Below are positions 11,711 to 23,200 of a stretch of 64,000 nucleotides of DNA, piece by piece. The notes under the pieces were generated by a model, which had not been told where the DNA came from, ran no database searches, and was given only the letters and a program-made list of their open reading frames with translations. Position 1 is the first letter of the stretch. Each line of letters opens with the position of its first letter. Origin of the DNA: Manduca sexta (Eukaryota; Arthropoda; Insecta; Lepidoptera; Sphingidae); assembly GCF_014839805.1 (NCBI RefSeq), contig NC_051119.1:10099245-10163244 (forward strand), in the 5' to 3' direction. The position numbers were made by a program, and so were the translations under genes.

Positions 11711-12399
11711 ATTAAATTTAGATTAAGGGTTATTAAGGCCCTGTTGAAAAATAGTAAATACTAAGTGAAAAATAATCGTGGTAATTATTGTTTTTGGAAT
11801 ATATCGTGATTAGTACGTTCAACAATATCCGAAAAATAGTTTCATTTCGATGTCTAACATGTCGCGTAAATGTAAGAAATCATGTCCTTTTGTTTTATTG
11901 AAATTTCAATGCTTACTATTTCTTTTTTCTAAGATTCTTGGTAAAATACGATATGTCCTAGTGTATGTTAGGATCTTCTAAAAAAATAAGGTTTGCAACA
12001 CTGGGCTACACTCATTAGTCAGAACTCAGAATAAGAACAAGCATAGAAGGAATCTAAATTACCTTCGTATACTTATCCTATTTTTTCAAATAGGCCAAAA
12101 CCGTTGAAAAGAACGAGACAAATATTATGTTGCTAAGGTCGGCTTGCGTACACTTTAAAATAATCAAATGGTTACCTTTGGTCATCTTTATGATGCCGAA
12201 TTAAAAAGCAAATAAAATGTCAAATGTGCCCACTTGCCAACCTCATAAAACAATGTCACAAACGCGCCCACACAATTTAGTTACGTTATACTTCAGCGCG
12301 TGCTTTTCAAAAGTGGCTACATGTTTTGTAATATTTTTGTTGTTAATTTTAATAAATACACAGTGCTGTTTAAATAAAATATAGCCCTACGAACAAGCA

Positions 12400-12940
12400 A
12401 TGGCCTGCGTTATTGTGGGATGTAAATCTCATTCTTCTCGTAAAGAAAATAAAACTGAAATCATCAGCTTCCATCGGTGAGTAAACAAAAAACCCAATAT
12501 ATTTGCTTAAACCCTGTACATAAGTGCAAAAAGTGTTATTAATTATACTTTATTATGCTGTAGTCATATTATAATCTGCTGTTGGCCATTCGATACAGTA
12601 ATTATTAAGTATTTTTCATTTTTACCAATTTACGTAGTCGAGTTCAATAGTGTTGTGCTGCATATTCTGTCGATAACAGTTAGTATATTGTAGTTTACTA
12701 TTTTGCATAATTTGCCTTTTACTTACAATATACGGTGGTGTAGTGGTAAAAGCCACTTGGAAACCGCGCGCGAAGGCTGGGGTCGAGGAAACTATCTCAT
12801 TTTCATAGTGTGTTTCATACAATGTGTTTCATTGCAGATTCCCCAAAGATGATGTTATGAGGAAAAAATGGATCCCAATTGGCATTGGAAAAAACAGCAC
12901 CGTGTTTGCTCTAAGCATTTCGGCAAAGTTTTACTAACAT
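12400..12940 (+). pseudogene. THAP-domain gene fragment, frameshifted
   Basis: Exon 1 (12400-12476) starts ATG and reads MACVIVGCKSHSSRKENK followed by TEIISFH, then a GTGAGT donor in phase 2. A TTGCAG acceptor opens exon 2 at 12838, restoring Arg and giving RFPKDDVMRKKW. This is the N-terminal half of a THAP zinc finger (C-x(4)-C, then FHRFP and W). The second half, HRVCSKHF, is present only in the +1 frame from about 12880, so the reading frame is broken near 12878-12888 and then stops. THAP domains bind DNA and occur in host regulators and P-element-type transposases. Whether this was a host gene or a transposon cannot be told here. Confidence 0.6.
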
Positions 12941-13499
12941 TGAAATAAGTTATCAAACATATGCGACATGAATGATACCGCTGTGTTTTAATTTTACTGT
13001 CCCATTTTAGTAGCTTCTGTCAAATCACACCTCTTGGGTATCTTTTAATCCCTAAGAAAGTCAGAAAAGAACAGAAGGGCTGCTGGCTTTCTCCTAGACG
13101 AAATTCTTGCCGATTTCTTGTTTGTTACTTACAGCGGTTTCCATTCCTTCCGAAATTTCTAACATTTGCTTTGCATTTGCTAAACCATTTTTGTGTGAAT
13201 GACATTTCGAAAGGCATGAAAACTGCTTTAAATAGCAAATTAAAATTGGACAAAATTTAGTTCGAAGAAAGCCGGTAGTTCCATTGTTTATGTAATTTAA
13301 CAGCTTCTTAACATGTGCTTTTATATACCCAGACTTCTTCTGGTACTTGAATACCAAATCAGGGTTTTGATATCTTTTTTTTAGCCTTTCTCTAAAATAG
13401 CAGCAATTTGCAGCGGTTTGTACTTGACTAACCGAAAAGTGTTTATTTTAGCAGGTTTGTAAATTTACCATAGCCGATACGCATGAACTAGGAGGAGGA

Positions 13500-14330
13500 C
13501 AAAACATTTTGTATAATGTTGTTTATGTCAGGGTTTCTAAGAATAATTATTTATCTTTAAAACCGCCACATAGAGCTTAGTTTTCGTTGACAAGACTTTA
13601 GGTAACGTCTAGTACCAACATAACGGACCCCAAAAATCTAGAAAATATGTTGGCGCTCATGATAGCTGACAAATGGCCGCCATTATTGACTTTACATTTA
13701 CTAGTCTGGTCCGCTGGCCAGACTCTAACAAATGTAACGTCTCTAACAAATGCCACGACTCGCTAGTCGTGGCACAGAAAGTTTGGCAGAAAATTAAAAA
13801 AATACATACTTTATGATGTAAACATGAAATAAATAATATTTTTACTAAAGATTGTTAAAATAATTATTATACTTTAAATATTTTTGAATTAACTCATCTA
13901 CTTAATCTTCATGGGGTTTACAAAGCTTAGATGTTTTTGAATTTGTCACCATATTTCTGTGAGACGACTCGTATGCCAGTCTCTATTGTTGGACTTTATT
14001 TGTATATTCTTTATAATTGCGACTTTGTTCAATAATAACTTAAGTTTTCTTCCAAATGCGTTGAGTTGAGCCTGCTCCTCTGTTTCGTGTGTATTTTTCG
14101 TTATGGAATTTATATCGTGTTTGTTTGCGAAACAGTGACTCTTATTATTCCCAGATATTAACTCCAATTGTGTTTAGGTACATTTGTGTATTTTATTTAT
14201 TTTTTGTGTTACAATGGAGAAAAGAACTAGGTAATCAAAAATCGAAATCTATGAATTTGACTCTACAATAATTGTAATCACCAATTGTTCGTTAGAAAAA
14301 GACCACACTGTATAAAATTTATACATAAGA
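13500..14330. other. Intergenic, no gene assigned
   Basis: AT-rich. Minus-strand frames at 13946-14167 could be an exon of the minus-strand THAP gene, but no convincing splice chain was found. Confidence 0.35.
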
Positions 14331-14337
14331 AAATAAT

Positions 14338-14475
14338 AAAGCGGCGATAGCCTAGTTGCTTGTGACACGGACTGCCGAGACGAATGTGCGCAGGTTTAAA
14401 TCTCAAGGGCACACACCTCTGACTTTTATTATTATGACTTTTATTTAACTCTTGGTCTCTCGTGAATCGCCGGCG
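14338..14475 (+). mobile_element. tRNA-derived SINE
   Basis: A-box-like TAGCCTAGTTG at 14348-14358 and B-box-like GGTTTAAATCTC at 14393-14404, with GACACGGACTGCCGAGACG between, then AAGGGCACACACCTCTGAC. The internal Pol III promoter layout and order match a common lepidopteran SINE. Confidence 0.7.
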
Positions 14476-14608
14476 AGCCAAGACAGCTACATGACATTTG
14501 CGTGTGTCACGGGATTATAACCTTATATACTACATATATACTACATAATAAGGTTATTTTTCCGTCACACGCGTAGCTGTCAATGTTTGCCGGCAAACAT
14601 TCAGCTAC
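14469..14608. mobile_element. Foldback (palindromic) element
   Basis: GCCGGCGAGCC...GACAGCTAC...GCGTGTG...CACGG is mirrored by CCGTCACACGCGTAGCTGTC and TTTGCCGGC around a TATA-rich centre. The right arm itself contains a near-perfect palindrome, AATGTTTGCCGGCAAACATT flanked by GTAGCTG and CAGCTAC (14573-14608). Confidence 0.6.
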
Positions 14609-15780
14609 CTCACGGGTTAATCAATGCCATTTATGTCAATTATAACCAATGATAAAAGAGTATAGAGGATGAGCGATATGGTAACGTGACATGCGGCACA
14701 TTGAATGCATAAAATGGCGCCGACTCCGCCCCTTACAATAGTGATATGCTAGTACCGAAAATTATGTATCGACATCGAAGAATTAAAGAGAGATAAACAA
14801 GTCCAAAAAGATCAACTACAAAATGGGTTAGGTTCTACCATATTATAAATATAACAAACCATAATATAAACAAACAAACTGAAACTGATTTATAAGTAAC
14901 AATTATTAAAGAAAGCAGTACCTGTTGTGACAAACATCCAGTTGTGTTTGATTAATTTTGTTATATTTGTATGTACACTATTGCTTGCTAAAAATTTAAG
15001 TTTACGGTTATTATGCTCTTTGAGAAGATCGAGAAACATAACTATGTCTCAGCAGTCAAAAACAAAGAGCGTAAAGATGGTGGTTAAGATAATCAATTAA
15101 AATAATTATTTGCAATAACAATAATTTGATTATGGATCTATTTCCGTGCATGCAAAGGTTCCTCGAAACATAAGACCACCAATTGTATAAATATATCTTA
15201 CATTTCATCTATATGTTGTTTCTTTTATGTTTCATTGGTTACGCAATAACAATTCTAATTTTATTTATAGCAATATATTAAAGCAATATTACTATTAGGT
15301 GAAGTATAATAATCATTACTATTTTACTTACCGGGAATATTGTTGGAAAACAGTTATCTTTTACTCGCGGTACTTTTAACGTGTGGTTATGCATTTCTTC
15401 ACAAAATGTAAAGAACGAATATATGTATTTGGTGTAGGATTTCAATCACGTCGCCCAATATTCATTTTGCCCTGGTTTTTAAATTTTTTGGTAATCTAAA
15501 AAAATATTCTAATTTCACTTAGTTTGTCGTTCTGGATAATACAATATTGATGTGTGCTCTAACATTCTTTCAAAGATAAAAATCGTAACTGATAAACGGT
15601 CGTCTGTTAAAATATCGATATCAATAATTTCTAAACAAATCCATCCATCCTTAAGCTTGAGAGTAAACAAACATAATGATTTTAATGTATATAAATCACG
15701 CCTGAAAGGGTCCAAAGCTAAAATCCAAAAAGTAAATGTACAAAGATATTTACTAATTTTCGGTAAAAACAGATACTAAC

Positions 15781-15851
15781 CTATGAAAAGATATTTCGGG
15801 GTCTTTCTTGCGTGAATTGGATTTGCATCCTTTCATACAACACTGAGTCAT
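15781..15851 (-). CDS. THAP-type first exon, minus strand
   Basis: On the minus strand an ATG (15851-15849) opens MTQCCMKGCKSNSRKKD followed by PEISFH, ending in phase 2 before GTTAGT. Length class, the paired cysteines, the FH end and the splice phase all match exon 1 of the plus-strand THAP fragment at 12400. The next exon, which should begin with the RFP motif, was not located. It could be an intact THAP gene, a transposon or a remnant. Confidence 0.5.
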
Positions 15852-16159
15852 TTTCGAACTTAATAAAGAAACTAAGCAATTGAGAATATGATTATATTAC
15901 TTAAGTACTTTAAATTCAATATTTATGAAGATTTGTTTACATCGTTTGACACTACATGTACTTGCTGACTGGGCTGCAATAAATGGCGTCTTCTGCCGCA
16001 AACCGGTCCCGGTGTCTTGCAGTAAACTAAATTTTGCCATATTTGAATAAAGCAATTATTTTGTCTTTTTTTTGTTGCGTTGCAAATAACCTTTGAGTAA
16101 AAGAGATAGACATATATATTTACAAATCTGCGTCGATTTCCCTAACATAAATATAACTT

Positions 16160-16950
16160 ATTCATATAGCTAACTTTTGAGGCAAAGCAAAGGAAACGAG
16201 CAAGTTGATTTTTTAGCCAAGTCAATTGTTGACACAGACAGCGGCATCCCTGTTGATGATGTTGCCATACTATTCTCGGACATAAAGTTAATAATAAGAG
16301 AGTCTATTCATAACGAATGGAAAGAATATTGGCTGAATACGTTAAAAGTAAAAGGTACTCATTATGTAGTAATTAATATTCATGTGGGAAAGTGTCCTTG
16401 GTTCTGTCGATCCAATTTCAACAAGCATCGAAGATATTACACTATATTGAACCGACTTCGGTTTGGACATGGTTGTTTTAAAGCCCATCTTAATCGAATG
16501 CGTATTGTTTCGTCCCCCATATGCACAAAAAGTTGATCAAACATATAATCACAAAATATTTGAGTGCCCTGCCTTTAGTATATAAAGATTCATATTTATT
16601 GACAAATTAATTAACATCTACTGCAAATCTGAGTTTGTCCCGCGCTCCATATTAGAAATATTAAAACGAACAGAGACGTACCAAGCAATTTATGAATATA
16701 TCAGCAATGCAGTAATTGATATATAAGGAAAAATGAAAAGAATGAACTTATGACTTGGCTTTGGACTTATTTATATAATAATTAAACAAGGAAATGATAT
16801 GAAGACTTGGCTGACAGACTTATCGTACTTATCGTATCGCATTGAAAGCATTATTAATGTCGATGCTGTATGGGCTAGAACCCTTTGCCTTCCCAATAAT
16901 AAAGGGAAAATCAAAAAAAAAAAGCAGAAGGCCGAATGGCCGAAGCCAAT
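16160..16950 (+). pseudogene. Decayed LINE: RNase H end and 3' region
   Basis: The frame at 16177-16536 reads KGNEQVDFLAKS, as in the RNase H domains of Jockey/I-type non-LTR elements. It continues with NEWKEYW, RRYYTILNRLRFGHGCFKAHL and SPICTKS. The expected trailing ECPAF appears after 16560 only past a stop. A poly-A stretch (about 16913-16922) and AATAAA near 16949 end the element. The 5' part is missing. Confidence 0.7.
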
Positions 16951-17174
16951 AAACTGTCAAAGGTCAAAAGTAAACGTCTATAGATAACGGTTTTATGCAT
17001 GTAAATTGTAAACAAATAATTATATTTCGAAGATTATTAAGTCGCTATCTATAAATAAAGATTTTTTCAACTTTGCATTTCTAGTATATAGAACATTTCC
17101 TCAATACAGTAAACACCTCATGTCTACAATCGTGTTTTTGCCGCGAACGAAAGCGAAACTTTCCCGTTAAAACA

Positions 17175-17279
17175 ATGTTATCAACAACAGATTTAGAAAG
17201 GCTAATTGCCGTGAAAAGGCGTGAGATTGAGAAGGAGAAAACGCATCTCGGCCTTTCTGCACCTCCGGACTCCGACCAC
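17175..17279 (+). CDS. CSPP1-like exon 1
   Basis: The start AACAATG is a good insect context. The 35 codons (DLERLIAVKRREIEKEK..., residues 1-35) form a charged helix like the CSPP1 N terminus. It ends in phase 0 before GTGAGT. No TATA box is evident upstream. Confidence 0.7.
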
Positions 17280-20200
17280 GTGAGTAAAATTTCAAATAAA
17301 ACGCACACCTGTTGCTTTATGGCGGGAAGCAGTATTGATTTTTCGCCAGTTTCAGTAGATAAAGTGCAGTGCTATCGATTGCGCTGTACGCAGTCACACG
17401 CCGTCGGTCTCTGAAACTAAGACGTCGCGCAGTGAATGTAAATTAGTGTTTACAAGTTTAGTGATTTTCATTAAATAATAAGGTATGGCAACTAGTCATT
17501 ATTTTTTAATTTATAAATATAACTACAGGGTAATTTCTTTTAAATTAATAAGTTGGAAAAGTGTTTTTTATTATTAATTTCTAAATGTAATATTTTTAGG
17601 TATGTTGACATAAGTGTGAAAATTAACAGGATAAAATATTTTGTGGACCTGAAGGGACATCATCTGTTCCCTACCCTTGTATAACGAATAAGTGAGCCAT
17701 TAATTACTTTCCATTTTACCTGCAGCTGATTAGTTTAGGAAAAGATCTAATTGAGAATGAATCATGGAAACAAAAGAATTCAATATCTGATATAGAAAAA
17801 TATTTATTACATTATACAAGTGTAGTACAAGACAATATTTATTAATAGTTAAGGCGATACCTCAAGGTCCATTTTCATACATTTTGTTTCACCTTTAATC
17901 ATGGATATTTCGGCCTTTAAAATTTAATATGACGAAATTTTAAAGGCAGAAATATCCATGATTATTAATTATTTTTATGTTTTTCTTTCAACTGCGAGAA
18001 CTAATCACTAACTAGACGTGAATTTAAATTCTTTACTTGCCAATACTTGTTTAGTTACCCAGATTAAAGGTGAAACAAAATGTATGAAAATGGAGCTTGA
18101 GGTATCGCCTTAAAGTGCTAAATAGTTTAAACCAGATATACTCATTTTTTTTATATGGTCCATAATATAAATAAAATAATAATATGAAATACTTTATTTA
18201 TCACAGAGGCAAACAAAGCTGCACTTTGTATGTCAAAATTTATTTTAAGAATAATAATTATTATTTCTAAATAACAATTAAAATCACCAAGTTTTAGTTA
18301 TGGTACTACAGGTTACAATGGAAATCGTTTGACCTATTTAAGTGTCTAAAAATGTAATTAATATATATTCAGGATAGAGCTGAAGGGATGGGAAAAGTTT
18401 GTTCAATTCCAATGAGATTTTTGAAGTCAAATAAACCACTTGGAAAAACTTAGCCTGCTTCTGTTTGAGTATCAATCAATGGCTCCTAAGTAAACTGTTG
18501 TATCCGGAAAGTAGCGATATTCATTTTTTTACTGTTTCGTTATCTATGTACTGTTTACTACCAAATCCATTTAATTCAAAGGTTGTTAAACGAAATAAAT
18601 ATTCATTAAAAATCTTGATTTGGTTTGATAGTAAACAGACCCTTGATAACGAAATGCTAAAAGGTGAATAAAGCTAATTTTTTAAATATGATAGTTTACA
18701 TAGGAATCAAAAATTTGTATAGTATATAGTCAAAACTACTAGAAAGTACAATATGTAATTATAATATTCTGTATGTTTTATGTATGATGTATTGTGTAAA
18801 TAACATTATGCAAACAATAGTGCATGTATTATGTAATGGATTATGAAAGTATTATTTCATTGGTTAGATGTTGATCGACTCATCTATAATATGAGAATAT
18901 TGTAGCAATAAAAACTTAGATTGTATGTTAATTAATTTGCAGGAAATTGGTAATTTTCAATAATAAAATATTTTTTATTTGCAATAATTTAATAAAAAAA
19001 TGTACTTAGTCTGGCCATAAATACTGTTACACTTAATTATAAAAAAATATTACATTTGAATTTCGAATCTGTCATTTTTATACGATTGTTCATTGTGTTT
19101 TCTCATTTTGGCGCCAATACATTGTAAAATATTTTGCGATATTAAAATGGTGTGGGGTGATAAAGAGAACCGAATCGCTGTGATAGCATTACACAAAGTA
19201 GGTATGGAGCCAAATGCAATTTTTAAAACTCTCCATACACTTGGTATTAGTAAAATGTTTGTGTACCGGGCTATTAATAGGTACAATGAGACCTCCTCTG
19301 TTTGTGACAGAAAAGATCTGGCCGTCCACGTAGTGTTCGTACGAAAAAGGTGGTCAAAGCAGTAAGGGAAAGAATTCGAAGAAATCCTGTCCGAAAGCAA
19401 AAGATTTTATCTCGGGAAATGAAGATAGCACCTAGAACCATGTCGCGTATTTTAAAAGATGACTTAGGACTTGCAGCCTATAAGAGACGCACTGGCCATT
19501 TCTTAACTGATAATTTAAAGAAGAATAGGGTGGTAAAATCGAAACAACTACTGAAGCGGTACGCAAAGGGAGGTCACAGAAAAATTTTGTTTACGGATGA
19601 GAAAATTTTTACAATTGAGCAACATTTTAACAAACAAAATGACCGTATTTATGCTCAAAGCTCTAAGGAAGCTTCCCAATTAGTCGACAGAGTGCAACGT
19701 GGACATTATCCGACTTCAGTGATGGTTTGGTGGGGTGTTAGCTATGAAGGAGTGACTGAGCCATATTTTTGTGAAAAAGGTATCAAAACATCGGCACAAG
19801 TGTATCAAGATACCATTCTTGAGAAGGTAGTTAAGCCCCTTAACATCACCATGTTCAATAACCAAGTATGGTCCTTCCAGCAAGACTCGGCGCCGGGTCA
19901 TAAAGCTCGGTCCACGCAGTCTTGGTTGGAATCGAACGTTTCGGACTTCATCAGAGCTGAAGACTGGCCGTCGTCTAGTCCCGATCTTAATCCGCTGGAT
20001 TATGATTTGTGGTCAGTTTTAGAGAGTACAGCTTGCTCTAAACGCCATGATAATTTGAGTCCCTAAAACAATCTATACGATTGGCAGTGAAGAATTTTCC
20101 CATGGAAAGAGTGCGTGCTTCTATTGATAACTGGCCTCATCGTTTAAAGGACTGTATTGCAGCCAATGGAGACCACTTCGAATAAGCTTTTATATTTTTA

Positions 20201-23200
20201 ATTGTTTTATATTTATGTATTAAACTGACACACTGTAAAAGTAATAAATGTTATTTGCAGTTAACAATTTTCTTTTTTCTTTATTACAATATTTATGGCA
20301 AGACTAGGTATATAGCATTAGAATATATAGAATATATGTAAATCATTTTCTTAATTCATTTACATATTTGTTTTTCAGTAATAATTATAGAAATCATAGA
20401 TACAAAGAGATTATTTAATTATATATTGGTTGTAGATATTCTAACAAATAAATGTTATTAAGGATTATATTCTGGATATTGTCATCTGGTCATACCATCA
20501 TAAAGTCTAGAATAACTATTTTTCATATATACTTTTTTATTCCTAGCACAGTGAAGTGATTGCACTGCATCTGATGATAAGCACAATGCTGTCCAGATAA
20601 AAATATCAAATGGCAACAGTTAGCTATCTCATGCCATTGCCAATAATTTGAATATCATTTGGTATGGAGTAAGGCTGAAAAAAAAACATAGGCTACTTAT
20701 AAAGTATTTCACGCACAGAATTCCGCGCAGTCGAGTCCGCGACCAATACCTAGTTCTTCAATAAAGTATAATTTATTCATTCCCACTGTAGTATGAGGAC
20801 TGAGGCATTATGAGTATTGATTACACATTAGTGTAGTGTTCACTGAACCATATTCCATGTTTAATGCCTACAACCATATCTATCTAGCCCAATAGAACTA
20901 TGTATGACATAATTTACGTCGACCTTCCTTTATTATAACTAGTTTTTGCTTGCTGATTCGTTCACGGTAGCCTACATTACGCTGAGAAAAGACTGCCAGA
21001 GGAAGGCTTCAGTTTCAGTGATTAGCTTGCAAAAATAAGCAGTTAAAATATCCTAGGCATTGATAACGTGTTGGTATGAGATTAAAAAAATAAAATCTTT
21101 TTCTTTTTAGGTAAGAGAAACTTATATTTATAATGTAGTTTACTTCGCTAATATTTGCCTATAATATTTTATTACTCATCACAATCTTTATTCGGTTTTC
21201 CAAGGCGCCAGATTTTGGCAAGACATTGGGACACCGTAGGCTTCATTTCGACGCATTTACTCTGACTTCTCAATATTAAAGCTTTTGCCACCACTTTCTA
21301 TTCGAACCTAACAATTATTTTTGCGGAAATGGAACAGTGAAAAATTTAGGTGTTCGAGGCTCCTGGGTAGCAAAGCTGGTTGTATTACCCAAGTTTATTG
21401 TATAAAAATTACGTAACGATACTTCAGTTTTATGTGAACAGTGTGAGCGATGCATTGAGCTATAAGAAACAATGTTATGTACCGGCGAACTACCTATATT
21501 ACGCTGTGTGTAAATTAGTGAGACCTCAGTCCCCCCGTGACCATGAAGGCTGCAGTCTTCGAAACGTCGAGAGAAAATTATAGTATAAAAAACCGTGCTG
21601 AAATCCGAAAAATACGGCAATTTCAATTCCTTTAGGTCCTGTTTAGATGGTATTACATTTGGCTAAAGAACGTGGAATAATGGATTATGAATTTATTATT
21701 TCAATTGTTATAGGATGACAAAGGACATAATGATCCCAGAAGATGTAAGTAGCAAGTGAACTTCGAAAATGTAGTCAGTGAGAAAGAGGATGCTACGGAA
21801 GACAAGAAAGACTGCAAGAACCTGTATGATCTCGAAGAGCACATTCCACCAGATTTAGAGAAGTACATCAGGGTGAGTTAGGAACATATTTTGGATAAAA
21901 ATACTTTTTATTTCGTGTATGCATTAGCAGAGGGGGTTCGGTTTAAAAATATTAAACCTGTCTCTTCATACGGATTTCCTTAGACAATTTGCTTTGATTA
22001 GAACGATTTGCAATCCGTATTTATGCATATCAGTTTATTTACCAGTCACCATTATTTTGTCGGCTTCACTTTGGAAAATTTCAACATGTAGTTTGGGAAT
22101 TACAGTATAAAACTTTAGAAGCAGCCTCTGGACCGTATGTGACTATGCCAAGTTCAAAATTTATGTTAGACTGGCGTCATCACGTCGGCCGTTTCTTTGG
22201 CAGGAACCAGGCAAAGTAAGACTTGTACTCCAGAGCCGTAGCTAGGGGGAGGACATTGTGGGGTAATGCCCTATCTTAAAAAACGAATGCCCTACCTTAA
22301 GAATCAACTAAATTATACATAACTCAATCAAAATATATGGAGCAGTGGGTTTTTTATTTCACGATTTGGAAGGTGGTCCCATAGTAACCTGACTCATTCA
22401 CAGGTCAAGTAAGCCAAAAATCGATCGACCAGATCAGATATAGTAACATTTATACTTCCGCCCTAGCTGTAACCACAGCTGCCCTACCTTAAATTCAAAT
22501 CTATCTACGGCCCTGTTATACTCGATACTAAAGAAGGGCTATAGTATACTAACACGTAGATCTGGATGGCGGAAATAACGAATATATGGCTTTTTAAGAG
22601 ATATTATTTCCATTGTCAATGCCATTTCAACTAAACAATGAACAAGAGTGGCGGACCACCCGCGCGTCTCATTATATTTTTTACACTGCCATTAGTTTGT
22701 TTAGAACATTAGGCTGGTCGCTAAATGGGCGAAGCGCTGTCGTGAGTTGGGGGATTAAGGATCACTAATCTGTCGTTTTATCCTACTGAAAATATTGATT
22801 TAACGCCTTAAATACGATATCAATGCATATTATAAAACAACGTCTCCTTTTCTGTCTGTATGTATGTTATCGATTTTTTCAAAATCTACTGAACGGATTT
22901 CTATGAAATTTGGTATGGAGATAGTTTAAGACCCTGGGAAGGTATATATAGGCTTTCTATAACGGGGAAAATATATAGCGGGACTGTTATCCCGGAAAAC
23001 TCCTTCACGCGGGCGAAGCCGCGAGCAAAAACTAGTAAATAATTTCATGCAATTTTCACCTATGGCTGCTATGATGCAAGAGGAAAGTTTATGTATATAA
23101 TTCATTGGTTTATACGACAAAAAATCTAGGCATATATATATATGCTTCGCTTTCTCTATGAAGCCGGGACAACTTGCCCGTAATAAAATATAACTACGGT

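Noticed and set aside
13094..13357. Minus-strand 87-codon frame downstream of the THAP exon
   Set aside because: It begins at a non-ATG codon, has no domain match I recognise, and could not be spliced in phase to the THAP exon.
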